From Pseudomonas sp. TTU2014-080ASC (GTDB lineage Bacteria; Pseudomonadota; Gammaproteobacteria; Pseudomonadales; Pseudomonadaceae), in contig NZ_LKKK01000011.1 in assembly GCF_001446935.1 (NCBI RefSeq), positions 310,001 through 374,000 on the forward strand: a stretch of DNA of 64,000 nt. Direction: 5' to 3'. The notes under the pieces are model-generated. The model saw only the letters and a program-made list of their open reading frames with translations. It had not been told where the DNA came from and searched no databases. Positions within the stretch are counted from its first letter, which is position 1. Every line of letters starts with the position of its first letter. The position numbers and the translations under genes were made by a program. Shown in pieces: positions 17,883-27,787 of the stretch.

Positions 17883-19442
17883 TCAGGTTCTTGACCCGGG
17901 CTGGCGCAGGCTGCGCCACAGGGCCAGAACCAGCAGCGTGCAGGTCAGTGCCCAGCCAATGGCTTGCTGGTTGTCCAGACCTTCCTGATAAAGCTGGGGT
18001 ACCAGGCCTGCCGCGATGAGTAGGGTCAACAGCGCGATTTCCCGGCGATAGCCTTGTGCCGGTCGTAGCAGGTACACCACTGCAGGCAGTAGTAGGGCGG
18101 AACTGGAGAAGCTGCGATAGCGAGCGTCGACTACTAGCGCCAGCATCATCACAGCCCCGGCGAATCCAGCCAGAACCAATCCCAGCGCGCTCTTGTTGTG
18201 CAGCCAGCGGTACAGTGGCTGGCGTGCAGGTGTCTGGGAGCCCAGATGCAGGGCTGCATAGGCCAAGATCAGCACATTGAGAGCGATCAGAGCCGCAGCC
18301 CACAGCCATTCTCCGGTAAAGCGCGCGGTGATCAGGGTTAGTTCACTGTATAGGGCAATACTGCCTGCCCCCAGAGCAGCGAGCAGGGGCAGACTCAGTG
18401 CTGCGCGTTTTGACTGTGGGCGACCGGCCAGAAGCAGTGTACCCGCGAATAGGCTCAGGCTCAGTCCAAGCCAAAGTGGCCACTGCGGCAGGTTGGAAAC
18501 CGGGCCTGCAAGAATCGATTTCTCCTGGCGGTCGGCATCGAATAGCCCCCAGTATCCGCCAACGGCCCCTTCACTCATTCGTTTCCAAGGTTGGTCGAAG
18601 GCTTCGATCAGGTTGTAGCGCCAACCGTTTTCTTCAGCCATGGCCACGAAACCACGCATGAATTTAGCCTGGTTGATTCGGCTGGGCAGGGCGGTTTCCC
18701 GTTGCCGCCCTTCGCTGGGCCAGCCGGTTTCGCCAATCAGGATGTCTTTCGGGGCGTAAGCACTGGCGAAGGTCTGGCGCACACTCGCGACTTTGTGCAG
18801 CGCCTCATCAATTCCGGCTGGTTCATCCTCCCAGTAAGGCAGAAGGTGGATGGTGATGAAGTCCACTGCTGGTGCGACTTCTGGGTGTTTCAGCCAGAAC
18901 TCCCAGACATCGGCGTAGGTCACCGGTTGTGTAATGGCTGCTTTTACGCGGTGGATTAGGCCGACCAATTGCTGTGCAGTGACCTCTTTGCGCAGCAGTG
19001 CTTCATTGCCGACGATGACCGCTTCAATCACGTCCGGGTATGCGTTGGCGATCTTGATCGCGTTGTCGACTTCGCTTGCGGTGTTCTCCGGGTTGCGGCT
19101 GACCCAAGCGCCGACCATCAATTTCAGCCCGTGCTTGCGTGCGAGTTCAGGTAGGGCTTCCAGTCCTGTGACCGAGTAAGTGCGCAGGCAGGTGAAGCGT
19201 TTGGACAGCTGGGCCAGATCTGCGTCCATCTGCTCGGTACGAATCTGCAAGGGTTGATCAAAAGGCGACTGATCTTTGGCAAAAGGCGTATAGGACGCGC
19301 ATTGCAGCTTGTGGCTTGCGGTGGCTACGTCTGGCAGTGTCACGGCCTTGCCCAGGTTGTACCAGAGGGCAAAAAGGGCAATCAGCGCTACAAGACAGGA
19401 ACAGGTAAAAAGGACGTAAAGGCTGCGGGATTTGGCGGGCAT
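17883..19442 (-). CDS. GH17-type beta-1,3-glucan hydrolase/transferase with membrane domain
   Basis: 519 residues. There is one N-terminal membrane anchor (about 10-27) and an extracytoplasmic glycoside hydrolase family 17-like domain (about 40-320). Candidate catalytic residues are the Glu in VIVGNEALL (acid/base) and in LIGETGWPS (nucleophile), with FDQPWKR and GYWGLFD near the end of the barrel. The C-terminal 190 residues form about seven to eight membrane helices. GH17 proteins in proteobacteria act on cyclic or linear beta-1,3-glucans, sometimes as transglycosylases. No glucan synthase gene is nearby, so substrate is open. Confidence 0.82.
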   Translation of the reverse strand: MPAKSRSLYVLFTCSCLVALIALFALWYNLGKAVTLPDVATASHKLQCASYTPFAKDQSPFDQPLQIRTEQMDADLAQLSKRFTCLRTYSVTGLEALPELARKHGLKLMVGAWVSRNPENTASEVDNAIKIANAYPDVIEAVIVGNEALLRKEVTAQQLVGLIHRVKAAITQPVTYADVWEFWLKHPEVAPAVDFITIHLLPYWEDEPAGIDEALHKVASVRQTFASAYAPKDILIGETGWPSEGRQRETALPSRINQAKFMRGFVAMAEENGWRYNLIEAFDQPWKRMSEGAVGGYWGLFDADRQEKSILAGPVSNLPQWPLWLGLSLSLFAGTLLLAGRPQSKRAALSLPLLAALGAGSIALYSELTLITARFTGEWLWAAALIALNVLILAYAALHLGSQTPARQPLYRWLHNKSALGLVLAGFAGAVMMLALVVDARYRSFSSSALLLPAVVYLLRPAQGYRREIALLTLLIAAGLVPQLYQEGLDNQQAIGWALTCTLLVLALWRSLRQPGSRT

Positions 19443-19535
19443 GATCAGGCGTGCATAGAGGCTGAAGCACGCATAGTAGCGGATACGCCCAGCCTCATGC
19501 TGCCTGTTTCAAAACATCCATCGGGAAGTTCAAGC

Positions 19536-19760
19536 CTACGCCTGATGATGCAACCAAGCGTGGCTGGGCTGACTTTCGACCGGCTGTGACCGGCCTTCAA
19601 TACGCTGCCAGACCTTTTCGTGGAAGTAGAAACCAACCGAGTTGCACAGAGGCTCGATGGCCGCGACCAAGCTGCTGGCCGCTACGCTGCCTGTCAGCGC
19701 GTAGGTCACACCGAAGGCAATGCAGAAATGCATAACGGTGAAGGTCAGGGTCTTGAGCAT
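19536..19760 (-). CDS. DUF2061 small membrane protein
   Basis: 74 residues, MLKTLTFTVMHFCIAFGVTY then a second helix, VAASSLVAAIEPLCNSVGFY, and FHEKVWQRI. This two-helix pattern with a conserved His/Phe start and EPxxNxxxxYxHExxW end is DUF2061. ATG 19760 has GAGGT just upstream. A sequence resembling part of a Fur site (GAGAATCATTC) lies about 15 bases upstream of the start. Function unknown. Confidence 0.75.
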   Translation of the reverse strand: MLKTLTFTVMHFCIAFGVTYALTGSVAASSLVAAIEPLCNSVGFYFHEKVWQRIEGRSQPVESQPSHAWLHHQA

Positions 19761-19864
19761 GGTACACCTCGATTGAGAATCATTCCTTGTTGGATCGAAT
19801 CTTAGTCAGGTACTAACTATTTATGAAATTACTCAATAAAATCCACTCAATAGTTTTTATGTAT

Positions 19865-21169
19865 TTAAGAGGCGCTCTGATTGTTGAAACGGCTAAGACG
19901 GTAGGGTTTAAGTTCCAGTAGCGCTTGATGCTGCTCCATCAAATTGGGGCTGCAGAGACGAGCCATCAGTTCTGCACTGTAAGCGGCCTGAGTCAGACCA
20001 AGATGTTGGTGGCCGAACGCAAGCAGGACTTTGCCATTGCACACGCAGTCCATTACCGGCAATGAATCGGGCAGTGATGGTCTGAACCCCATCCATGGGC
20101 TGGCGTCCGATTCGTTTAGGGGCCTGGCAAATAAGTCCTGACTCAATTTGAGCAGCTGCCAGGCGCGTTTCATCTGTGGCGGACGATCCAACCCGGCGAA
20201 CTCCACCGTGCCCGCCAGTCGCAGGCCGCTGCTCATGGGCGTCATGATGAATTTTCGTTCAAATGAGGTGACCGGAAACGGCAAGCGCTGATGCTCATGG
20301 GGCAGCATCAGGTGGTAGCCGCGTTCGGTTTCAAGGGGTACTTTTTGCCCGGTCAGGGTTTGTGTCAGATGGGCTGAGTGGGCACCGCAAGCAATCAGCA
20401 CCTTGTGCACGTTGAGGGCGCCTTCATCAGTCTGCAACAAGACGCCTAAACGGGTGATGTGGGCGGCATTGACCTGCTGTTTGTAGAAGCTCACGCCGGC
20501 TGCAGTACAGGCCTCAAACAAGGCATCGACAACCAGTTTGGGGTCAATAAAGTGGCCGGTATCAGCAAAGAACAAACCACCCTGGATCGACGGGCTGAGT
20601 TGTGGAGCGGCCTGCCGTACGGCGTGAGCATCCCACTCTGCAACCGTTACCCCTTGGCTGAGCATTCGCGCTTGTAAAGCCCTCAACGCAGGCTGGGATT
20701 GTCTCCGTTCAATCATCAGCAGCGAGCCCTGGCGGCGCAATAGCTGTGGTTTATCAATGGAGGCGAGCAGACGCTGCCACGCGGGCAGGCTGCCTTCGTT
20801 CAGCTTACGCAGGCCAGCAATAGAACGCTGTGTCGGTGCTTGGCGCAGGTTCAGCAGTAAGCGGATAAACCATGGCAGCGCCCGGGGCAGGTAGCGCCAG
20901 TCCAGGCGCAGCGGCCCGGTAGGGTCAAGCAGCATGCTGGGCAGGCGTTTCAGGATCGACGAATCGGCGATAGGAAAAACCTGCTCAGTGGCCAGATGAC
21001 CGGCGTTGCCGAATGATGCTCCGAGTCCTGGCTCCAGCCGATCAATCAGCACCACTCGCAGCCCTTGGCGGGCCAATTGCAAAGCGCAGGCCACGCCGAC
21101 AATACCGGCTCCGATGACTGCAATATCGTGCATAAAGCCTGTGTGAGTCGGCTGAGCAGTGTCTGTCAT
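19865..21169 (-). CDS. lhpB: cis-4-hydroxy-D-proline dehydrogenase (DadA-like FAD oxidoreductase)
   Basis: FAD-dependent oxidase/dehydrogenase of 434 residues that should convert cis-4-hydroxy-D-proline to delta1-pyrroline-4-hydroxy-2-carboxylate. The dinucleotide motif VIGAGIVGVA is at 18-27, with LIDRLEPGLGASFGNAGHL after it and a C-terminal FAD segment GHQHLGLTQA. It belongs to the D-amino-acid dehydrogenase family; the hydroxyproline assignment comes from the neighbours. ATG 21169 has GGGAGG 8 bases upstream, inside the end of lhpG, so this start is preferred over ATG 21133. It is the last gene of the lhp operon. Confidence 0.85.
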   Translation of the reverse strand: MTDTAQPTHTGFMHDIAVIGAGIVGVACALQLARQGLRVVLIDRLEPGLGASFGNAGHLATEQVFPIADSSILKRLPSMLLDPTGPLRLDWRYLPRALPWFIRLLLNLRQAPTQRSIAGLRKLNEGSLPAWQRLLASIDKPQLLRRQGSLLMIERRQSQPALRALQARMLSQGVTVAEWDAHAVRQAAPQLSPSIQGGLFFADTGHFIDPKLVVDALFEACTAAGVSFYKQQVNAAHITRLGVLLQTDEGALNVHKVLIACGAHSAHLTQTLTGQKVPLETERGYHLMLPHEHQRLPFPVTSFERKFIMTPMSSGLRLAGTVEFAGLDRPPQMKRAWQLLKLSQDLFARPLNESDASPWMGFRPSLPDSLPVMDCVCNGKVLLAFGHQHLGLTQAAYSAELMARLCSPNLMEQHQALLELKPYRLSRFNNQSAS

Positions 21170-21172
21170 CTC

Positions 21173-22750
21173 TTACGCCTCCCGTTGGCCATTACATAGA
21201 CGCCGCAGCTGCAGTGGATTGTTGGGCTTCAAAGCACCGGGCAGCAGTGCTTCGGGTAAATCCTGATAGCAGACCGGGCGCAAGAAACGCTGGATGGCCG
21301 CGCTGCCGACTGAGGTGCTGCGCACATCGGAGGTGGCCGGGAAGGGGCCGCCGTGCACCATGGCATCGCACACTTCGACGCCAGTTGGCCAGCCGTTGGC
21401 CAGCAGGCGTCCGGCCTTACGCTCTAGCGTTGCTAGAAGGGCCTGGGCCAGAGGCAGGTCTTCATCATCCAGATGCAGAGTGGCGGTCAATTGGCCCTCC
21501 AAGTGTTCGCAGACTTGGCGTACTTCTTCGTCATTACGACATTGCACTACCAGCGAGGCAGAGCCGAATACTTCGTCCAGCAGGGTTTCGTCTTCCAGGA
21601 AGTTCTCCGCTGATGTGCTGAACAGATGGGGCTGGCACTGGTTCGGTGCGTCGCTGCTCAATCCGGCGGCCAGGAGGTTTGCTCGAGGGTTAGCGCTGAG
21701 CTGAGCGATGCCCTGCTGATAGGCGTGGAAGATGCCGGGGGTGAGCATGGTCTGGGTCGTGCTGCGCTGAATAAGCTCGCTGGCACTGCCGATAAAGCGC
21801 TCAAGGTCAGGCCCTTGCAGTGCAATGACGAGTCCCGGATTGGTACAGAACTGACCGGCACCTTGAGTCAAAGAGGCAACAAACCCATTGGCCAGTGTAT
21901 CGGTGCGTTTTTTTAAGGCGGCAGGGAACAGCAGAACCGGGTTGATCGAACTCATTTCCGCATACACCGGAATAGGCTCGCGGCGCGCCTGCGCGGTTTT
22001 ACACAGAGCCAGACCGGCACTGCGCGAGCCGGTGAAGCCGACAGCCTTGATGCGCGGGTCGCTGACTAAAGCTGTACCCACTTCACGGCCTGATCCGAAC
22101 AGCAGGGAGAACACACCTTCCGGCAAGCCGCACTGCTGCACAGCTCGGGCAATGGCATGGCCGACCAGTTCGCTGGTGCCGGGGTGAGCACTGTGGGCCT
22201 TAACGATTACCGGACAGCCAGCCGCCAGTGCCGAAGCGGTATCACCGCCCGCGACCGAGAAGGCCAGAGGGAAGTTGCTGGCACCGAACACCACCACCGG
22301 GCCGAGTGCGACTTGACGCTGGCGCAGATCACTTCGAGGCATGGGTTGGCGTTGCGGCAGGGCCGTATCGATGCGCACATCCAGCCATTCACCGTGGCGC
22401 AGTACGCTGGCGAACAAGCGTAACTGCTGGCAGGTACGGCCACGCTCACCTTGAATGCGCGCATGGGGCAGGCCGCTCTCAGCGACAGCCCGCTCGATCA
22501 ACTGATCACCCAATGCATCAATCTGTTCGGCGATGCACTCCAGAAATGCCGCCCGTTCAGCCGCTGTTGTTTCACGATAAGTATCAAAGGCCGCGGCAGC
22601 CAGCGCGCAGGCTTGATCTACATGGCTGGCGTCACCGCCGGGATAGTTTGGCACCAGCGGAGTATTGGTAGCAGGGTTAATGGCGCGGATGATCTCGCCG
22701 TTGCCGGTTACAGCGCGGCTGCCGATGAGCAGTTGGCCTGTCAGCGTCAT
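21173..22750 (-). CDS. lhpG: Alpha-ketoglutarate semialdehyde (2,5-dioxovalerate) dehydrogenase
   Basis: Aldehyde dehydrogenase of 525 residues that oxidises alpha-ketoglutarate semialdehyde to alpha-ketoglutarate, the last step of hydroxyproline breakdown. Motifs: [20 protein letters not shown] (nucleotide-binding strand), [10 protein letters not shown], general base E265 in YAEMSS, and catalytic C302 in [11 protein letters not shown]. The shape matches the NADP-preferring KGSADH subgroup found in hydroxyproline and sugar-acid pathways. Three bases separate its stop from lhpB. Cofactor preference is not visible by eye. Confidence 0.9.
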   Translation of the reverse strand: MTLTGQLLIGSRAVTGNGEIIRAINPATNTPLVPNYPGGDASHVDQACALAAAAFDTYRETTAAERAAFLECIAEQIDALGDQLIERAVAESGLPHARIQGERGRTCQQLRLFASVLRHGEWLDVRIDTALPQRQPMPRSDLRQRQVALGPVVVFGASNFPLAFSVAGGDTASALAAGCPVIVKAHSAHPGTSELVGHAIARAVQQCGLPEGVFSLLFGSGREVGTALVSDPRIKAVGFTGSRSAGLALCKTAQARREPIPVYAEMSSINPVLLFPAALKKRTDTLANGFVASLTQGAGQFCTNPGLVIALQGPDLERFIGSASELIQRSTTQTMLTPGIFHAYQQGIAQLSANPRANLLAAGLSSDAPNQCQPHLFSTSAENFLEDETLLDEVFGSASLVVQCRNDEEVRQVCEHLEGQLTATLHLDDEDLPLAQALLATLERKAGRLLANGWPTGVEVCDAMVHGGPFPATSDVRSTSVGSAAIQRFLRPVCYQDLPEALLPGALKPNNPLQLRRLCNGQREA

Positions 22751-22817
22751 GTTGACTCCTGAAGAGTAGAGCCGGGCTCAAACAGGCCCGGCTGGCATAA
22801 GTAAGTGGCTGTGCCGA

Positions 22818-23765
22818 TCAAGCGAAGTTCTGTTCAGCCATCCAGCTGCTGTACCACTGACGGAACAGGGCGTACTGGTTCTCGGCGTAGTTGCGCTGAG
22901 CGTCGCTGAGCACGTCGGTCTCGTTGAAGTGCAGGGTGTATTCCTGGTCGCCGTTGAGCACCATCAGGTACTTGTAATAAAGGACCAGGTCGGTGCCTTC
23001 ATCGAAGGACGACAGCACGGCCAGGGCGTTCTCCAGCTCCTGTGCCTGACGGCGGGCTTTGGGGTCACCCTTGGCGGCCTTTTTACTTAGCTCGACCAGT
23101 TGAAGTACTTCACGTGGCAGCACGTTACCAATGCCGGTGATGGAACCGGTGGCGTTGCAGTTGACGAAGCCGTGCACGACTTGGGTGTCGACACCGACCA
23201 TCAGGGTGATGTCATCGTTGGTTGAGGTGATGTGCTCAGCGGCATAGCGCAGCGGTTCGGCACCGCCGAACTCCTTGAAGCCGATCAGGTTGGGGTGAGC
23301 GCTGCGCAGCTCAAAGAACAGGTCGGCGCGTGTGGAAAAACCGTAGTGCGGGCTGTTGTAGATCACCGCAGGCAGTTTGGGCGCGGCTTGCAGAATGGCT
23401 TTGAAGTGGTTCTTCTGTGCCGCAGGAGAGACAGCGCGGGACAGCAGACGAGGAATAACCATCAGTCCTTGTGCACCAACTTTGGCGGCATGGGCTGCAT
23501 GGGACACCGCTTCCTTGCTATTCACTGCACCGGTGCCAACGATGGTTGGCACACCAGCTGCGACCAAGCGCGCCACGCCTTCCTGACGCTGGGCTTCGCT
23601 CAGCAACGGCCAGTCACCCATAGAGCCGCAGTAGACCACTGCGCTCATGCCCAGCTCGATCAGCTCCTTGCCTTTGGCCACCAGAGCATCGAAGTCAGGT
23701 TGCCGATCTGCTGTGCAGGGGGTCATTAGGGCTGGGATGCAGCCGGTAAAGATGTTGTCGCTCAT
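22818..23765 (-). CDS. lhpC: Delta1-pyrroline-4-hydroxy-2-carboxylate deaminase (DapA family)
   Basis: DHDPS/NAL superfamily enzyme of 315 residues that deaminates and dehydrates the cyclic imine to alpha-ketoglutarate semialdehyde. The Schiff-base lysine is K164 in NLIGFKEFGG; the family Tyr is Y136 in VIYNSP. The substrate loop YCGSMGDWPL replaces the GTTGE of dihydrodipicolinate synthase, which argues against a dapA function. A good ribosome site (AGGAGAAAT) precedes ATG 23765. Position between epimerase and dehydrogenase genes fixes the role. Confidence 0.88.
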   Translation of the reverse strand: MSDNIFTGCIPALMTPCTADRQPDFDALVAKGKELIELGMSAVVYCGSMGDWPLLSEAQRQEGVARLVAAGVPTIVGTGAVNSKEAVSHAAHAAKVGAQGLMVIPRLLSRAVSPAAQKNHFKAILQAAPKLPAVIYNSPHYGFSTRADLFFELRSAHPNLIGFKEFGGAEPLRYAAEHITSTNDDITLMVGVDTQVVHGFVNCNATGSITGIGNVLPREVLQLVELSKKAAKGDPKARRQAQELENALAVLSSFDEGTDLVLYYKYLMVLNGDQEYTLHFNETDVLSDAQRNYAENQYALFRQWYSSWMAEQNFA

Positions 23766-23801
23766 GCTATTTCTCCTTGTTAATGCGATGGTGCGAAGGG
23801 C

Positions 23802-24728
23802 TCAGATGCCCCAGGCGAAGGGGTCTTGTTCGTCGATCAGCAGAGTGCTGTCGGCGGTCATGTAGGCGCGTCCAGTGAGGGTGGGGCGGATCTGTTCACC
23901 CTCCCATTGGTAACTACCAACAAACTGGCTGCCGGTGATGCTTGCCTGCACCCAGCGCTCGCCGGGGGCGAGCTTGCCGTCGGCGGCAAGGCACGCCAGC
24001 TTGGCGCTGGTGCCGGTGCCGCAGGGCGAGCGGTCGTAGGCCATGCCGGGGCAGAGGACGAAGTTGCGGCTGTCGGCCTGGTCGTCATCAGCAAACAGTT
24101 CGATATGGTCGATAGGGGCACCGTCAGCGCCTTGAATGCCTTGGTCATGCAAGGACTTGAGCAGGGTGCGAGTGAAGTGGGTCAGGGTTTCGACGTTGTC
24201 CAGTTGCAGGCGTTGGCCGTGCTCGGAAACCAGAAAGAACCAGTTACCTCCCCAGGCAATATCGCCGAGAAAACGACCATAACCCGGCACGTCAACCGGC
24301 ACCTGCTTACGGTGACGATAAGCGGGCACATTGCGCAGGGTGACAGCTCCGTCTTCATGCAGGGTGGCGCTGACTGGGCCGACTGGTGTGTCAATTTTGT
24401 GTTCGCCGGGGCTGATCAGTTCCAAGTGGTGCAGGGAGGCCACCAGCCCGATGGTGCCGTGGCCGCACATGCCTAAGTAGCCTGCGTTGTTGAAGAAGAT
24501 CACGCCGCAGGTGGCATCCGCCGAAACCGGTTCGCAGTACAGGGCTCCGACCAGTACATCGTTGCCTCTGGGCTCAAGCAGGCAGGCGCGCCGCCACTGG
24601 TCATGCTCGTTGCGCAACGCCTCGAGCTTGGCCGTCATGCTGGTGCCTGGCAGTTCAGGGAAACCCTTCATCACCAGACGTGTCGGTTCGCCGCCGGTGT
24701 GAGAGTCGATGACATGCAGCTTTTTCAT
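23802..24728 (-). CDS. lhpA: 4-hydroxyproline 2-epimerase (proline racemase family)
   Basis: 308-residue enzyme that converts trans-4-hydroxy-L-proline to cis-4-hydroxy-D-proline. Both acid/base cysteines are present: C88 in MCGHGTIGL and C236 in [11 protein letters not shown]. The Cys/Cys pair separates it from trans-3-hydroxyproline dehydratases, which have Cys/Thr. ATG 24728 ([19 protein letters not shown]) is the conserved start; the frame extends 19 codons upstream without homology. It lies 31 bases after lhpD in the operon. Confidence 0.93.
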   Translation of the reverse strand: MKKLHVIDSHTGGEPTRLVMKGFPELPGTSMTAKLEALRNEHDQWRRACLLEPRGNDVLVGALYCEPVSADATCGVIFFNNAGYLGMCGHGTIGLVASLHHLELISPGEHKIDTPVGPVSATLHEDGAVTLRNVPAYRHRKQVPVDVPGYGRFLGDIAWGGNWFFLVSEHGQRLQLDNVETLTHFTRTLLKSLHDQGIQGADGAPIDHIELFADDDQADSRNFVLCPGMAYDRSPCGTGTSAKLACLAADGKLAPGERWVQASITGSQFVGSYQWEGEQIRPTLTGRAYMTADSTLLIDEQDPFAWGI

Positions 24729-24759
24729 ATATTCATCCACTGGATAAAAGGTGGTGTGC

Positions 24760-25776
24760 TCAGGACACAAGCTGTTCGATGTCACGCAGCAGGGCCGCGT
24801 CTACCCACACGCCTTCGCGTTCAGAACGCTTGCGTGCGGCGAAGCGGCGTTGTGAGGGCAGGCGCGCGCCCTGATCGGTGATGGCGCTGAACAGGGTTTC
24901 TGCGCGTTGCTGATTGAGTGCCAGCTCGTCGCCGAGAAAACGCTTGGGGTCGAAGGCCAGCAGCAGTTCTCCATGGCAGGGGGTGGCACCGGCCCCGTTG
25001 TCAAAAGCCATGGACTCGGCGCTGGTCATATCGCCGATAAGGGCGGCGGCCATCAGCTCGATCATTGCGGCCAAGGCTGAGCCTTTGTGCCCGCCGAAGG
25101 TCTGCATGGCACCGTCCAAGACTGCCTTGGCATCTGTGCTGGGTTTGCCTTGCGCATCTACGCCCCAGCCCAGTGGGATCGGTTTGTTCTGCCGGGCATG
25201 CAATTCGATATCGCCCCTGGCGATAGCGCTGGTAGCGAAGTCGAAAACAAATGGCTCGCTCGGGGCTGGGCGCGGCCAGGCGAAGGCCAGTGGATTGGTA
25301 CCGAACACGCCTTTGTTGCCACCTTCCGGCGCAACCCAGGCGTGGCTGGGCGTCATGGCCAGGCCTACCAAACCGTGGCGAGCGATGGCTTCGACTTCTG
25401 GCCAGAGTGCCGAAAAGTGGAAGCAATTACGGATCACCAGTGCCGCCACCCCTTGCTCACGCGCCTGCTCTACGAGGTAGGGCAGGCCGGTCTGAAAGGC
25501 CAGCAACGAATAGGCCTGATGGGCATCGACTCGGGTTATGGTCGGAGCAGGCTGAGTTACCGTCGGCAGTGCGTCCGGGGAAACCTTGCCTGAGCGCAAC
25601 GTGCGTATGCAGACCAGTACGCGGTACAGGCCGTGAGAGTTGCATTCGTCACGCTGGCCCTGAGTGATCACATCGGCAATGGCGTTGGCGTGAGCTGCAC
25701 TCATGCCGTTATGGGTCAGCGCCTGCAGCGCCAGGTCATAGACCTGATCGAGGCTGAGGTTGATTTTTTCACTCAT
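24760..25776 (-). CDS. lhpD: Ketimine reductase of the malate/L-lactate dehydrogenase family (LhpD/DpkA type)
   Basis: 338 residues. This NAD(P)H-dependent family reduces delta1-pyrroline-2-carboxylate and delta1-piperideine-2-carboxylate to L-proline and L-pipecolate. Recognisable motifs: [18 protein letters not shown], the catalytic-His region [14 protein letters not shown], and [32 protein letters not shown] and [14 protein letters not shown]. It could salvage the imine made when LhpB oxidises D-proline, or serve trans-3-hydroxyproline. It is not needed for the main 4-hydroxyproline route, so its exact substrate is inferred. The name follows the Pseudomonas lhp locus. Confidence 0.8.
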   Translation of the reverse strand: MSEKINLSLDQVYDLALQALTHNGMSAAHANAIADVITQGQRDECNSHGLYRVLVCIRTLRSGKVSPDALPTVTQPAPTITRVDAHQAYSLLAFQTGLPYLVEQAREQGVAALVIRNCFHFSALWPEVEAIARHGLVGLAMTPSHAWVAPEGGNKGVFGTNPLAFAWPRPAPSEPFVFDFATSAIARGDIELHARQNKPIPLGWGVDAQGKPSTDAKAVLDGAMQTFGGHKGSALAAMIELMAAALIGDMTSAESMAFDNGAGATPCHGELLLAFDPKRFLGDELALNQQRAETLFSAITDQGARLPSQRRFAARKRSEREGVWVDAALLRDIEQLVS

Positions 25777-25895
25777 GGTCTGGCTCCGTTAGTCCCTGCC
25801 CCGGCCTGGTTTCGGCCATGGCGTGGCCGTTATCCGGCAGGTTGGTGCCGCCGGATTGTTCGGCTTCTGGTAATGGCTGCTCTGGCAGCCGTGGA

Positions 25896-27524
25896 TTAAT
25901 GGCTGTGTTTCACTGCACCGACTGGCAATTCGCACTGGGTCGTTGAGGGACTTTCCTGCTCGTCTTCATCCAGAGACAGGTCCACCAAATGGGCGGGAAC
26001 ACCGGTGGCTGCGCCCCAGTAGTAAATACCCAGCGAGCAGATCGCTACGGCTAGCGTGTCGAAGGGATGCGTCAGCACACCGATTCCACCGAAGGAACCA
26101 AGCCAGGACAGCAGGATGGCGACGGCATAGAAGCCAATCAGCCACAGCGATGAGCGCACTTGTTGGGCGATGTTCAGGTGTGCAGTGGGCACATAACGGG
26201 CACACAGCAGATACAACACGAACATCAGGATTTGCAGACCCAGCAGCCAGGACACGGTATTCCAGCCGGACCAGTAAACGATCAGTGAAGCAATCACGAA
26301 CGACAGTGGGCCGAGGATGGCAAAGCGCTTGACCCTGAACGGGCGCGGCATATCAGGCGCATTGCGGCGCAGGGCTGCCACGGATACGGGGGCTACGGCG
26401 TAGCTCAGTACCAGTGCCGCTGAGACGACGTTGATCAGCGCTTCCCAGGACGGGAACGGCAGGGTCCAGAACACTGACAGAGCAAAGGTTAGCCACAGCG
26501 CCGGACGCGGGATGCCGTTCTCTTCAATGCGGGTGAAATATCGGAAGAAGGTGCCGCTTTTGGCCCAGCCATACACCACACGGGGCGTGGCATTCATATA
26601 AATGTTGCCGCAGCCGCTGGGCGAGATCACTGCATCGGCCACTACCAGATAGGCCAGCCAACCAATGCCCAGCGCCATAGCGATATCTCGGTAGGGCAGG
26701 GACAGTTCCTTAGCTACACCAGACCAGCCATCAGCGAGCATTTCAGTCGGTACGCCGCCGAGGAAAGCGGTCTGCAGCAGCACATAGATTGCGGTGGACA
26801 GCAGTACGGACAGGATCAGGGCAAAGGGAATGGTGCGCTGTGGATTCTGTACTTCGCTCGCCACGGAAATAATTGGTGTCAGGCCTAGAAAGGCAAAGAT
26901 CACCCCGCCTGCCGACACCGCCATCTCAATGCCCGACAAGCCGTAGGGGGCAAAGCCCTGAACCTCAAAGTTCTCCGGTTTGAAGAAGGTGAACAGCACG
27001 CCAATGACCAGCAGCGGGACGATGAACTTGAAAATGCTGATCAGGTTGTTGGCCTTGGCGAAGGTCTTCACACTTCGATAATTGAGCATAAAGAACAGGC
27101 AGAGCAGGCCAAACTGCACCAGCCAGCCGAGGATAGTCGGCGAGCTGGAGCCGGGGTGGGTCAGTGATGGAAACCAGGCTGCCGCATATTGGCGGGAAGC
27201 GACTACCTCGATGGCGATCAGGCTGGAAAACGCGATCAGAGTGATGGAGCCCATCAGATAGCCCAGCAACGGACCATGGGAGTAAACGGGATAACGCACC
27301 GCGCCCCCAGCGACCGGCAGTGCAGCCCCTAGTTCGCAATAGACGATACCCAGCAGCAATACGGCAAAACCGCCTAGTAGCCAGGAAAAAATACCAGCGG
27401 GGCCTGCAATAGCAGATACGTGGCTGGCGGCAAACAACCAGCCGGAGCCGAAGATGGCCCCTAGGCCGATAAAGGTGAGGTCGATTAGTGAGAGTTGCTT
27501 CTTGAACTTTCCGTTGCCTGACAT
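25896..27524 (-). CDS. APC-superfamily amino-acid permease, probable hydroxyproline importer
   Basis: 542 residues with about 12 membrane helices; the first begins LTFIGLGAIFGSGWLFAASH, the APC signature with GAIFGSG in helix 1. ATG 27524 (MSGNGKFKKQLSLIDL) is taken; the frame extends 65 codons further upstream into the divergent promoter region without homology. It is the first gene of the minus-strand lhp operon, 119 bases ahead of lhpD. Substrate is inferred from context: all downstream genes degrade hydroxyproline. The Arg/Lys-free helix-1 motif fits a small neutral amino acid. Confidence 0.82.
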   Translation of the reverse strand: MSGNGKFKKQLSLIDLTFIGLGAIFGSGWLFAASHVSAIAGPAGIFSWLLGGFAVLLLGIVYCELGAALPVAGGAVRYPVYSHGPLLGYLMGSITLIAFSSLIAIEVVASRQYAAAWFPSLTHPGSSSPTILGWLVQFGLLCLFFMLNYRSVKTFAKANNLISIFKFIVPLLVIGVLFTFFKPENFEVQGFAPYGLSGIEMAVSAGGVIFAFLGLTPIISVASEVQNPQRTIPFALILSVLLSTAIYVLLQTAFLGGVPTEMLADGWSGVAKELSLPYRDIAMALGIGWLAYLVVADAVISPSGCGNIYMNATPRVVYGWAKSGTFFRYFTRIEENGIPRPALWLTFALSVFWTLPFPSWEALINVVSAALVLSYAVAPVSVAALRRNAPDMPRPFRVKRFAILGPLSFVIASLIVYWSGWNTVSWLLGLQILMFVLYLLCARYVPTAHLNIAQQVRSSLWLIGFYAVAILLSWLGSFGGIGVLTHPFDTLAVAICSLGIYYWGAATGVPAHLVDLSLDEDEQESPSTTQCELPVGAVKHSH

Positions 27525-27787
27525 AGCGGTCGCCTTCTTGTGGGTTATTGGAGAGGCATGTTTGATGTCACGTTGAAACGTTCCCTGTTCGTGTCGGTCG
27601 GTTCGACACTCTCTGGCAGGCTGAGCTGGGCCTGGCAGTGAAGGAGGTCGACATAGAGTGAACGCTTCGGCCCAGGGGGGATTGATGCTATTCACAGACA
27701 GAGATGACGAAATCGGCACAATTTCTATTCGCTTCGGGCGGTATAGCGACTAGGCTCGCGTCTATCGGACGAGAAGAGACACAACAA
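27525..27787. promoter_or_regulatory. Divergent control region of the hydroxyproline locus
   Basis: 263 bases between the permease start and the lhpR start. It should carry both promoters and the LhpR operators. I see no convincing sigma-70 pair or clear long repeat; the upstream-extended frames on both strands run through it but show no homology. Marked because the divergent layout implies control in both directions from here. Confidence 0.5.

Noticed and set aside
22818..23765. dapA (dihydrodipicolinate synthase) for the DapA-family gene
   Set aside because: The GTTGE loop is replaced by YCGSMGDW and the gene sits inside the hydroxyproline operon.
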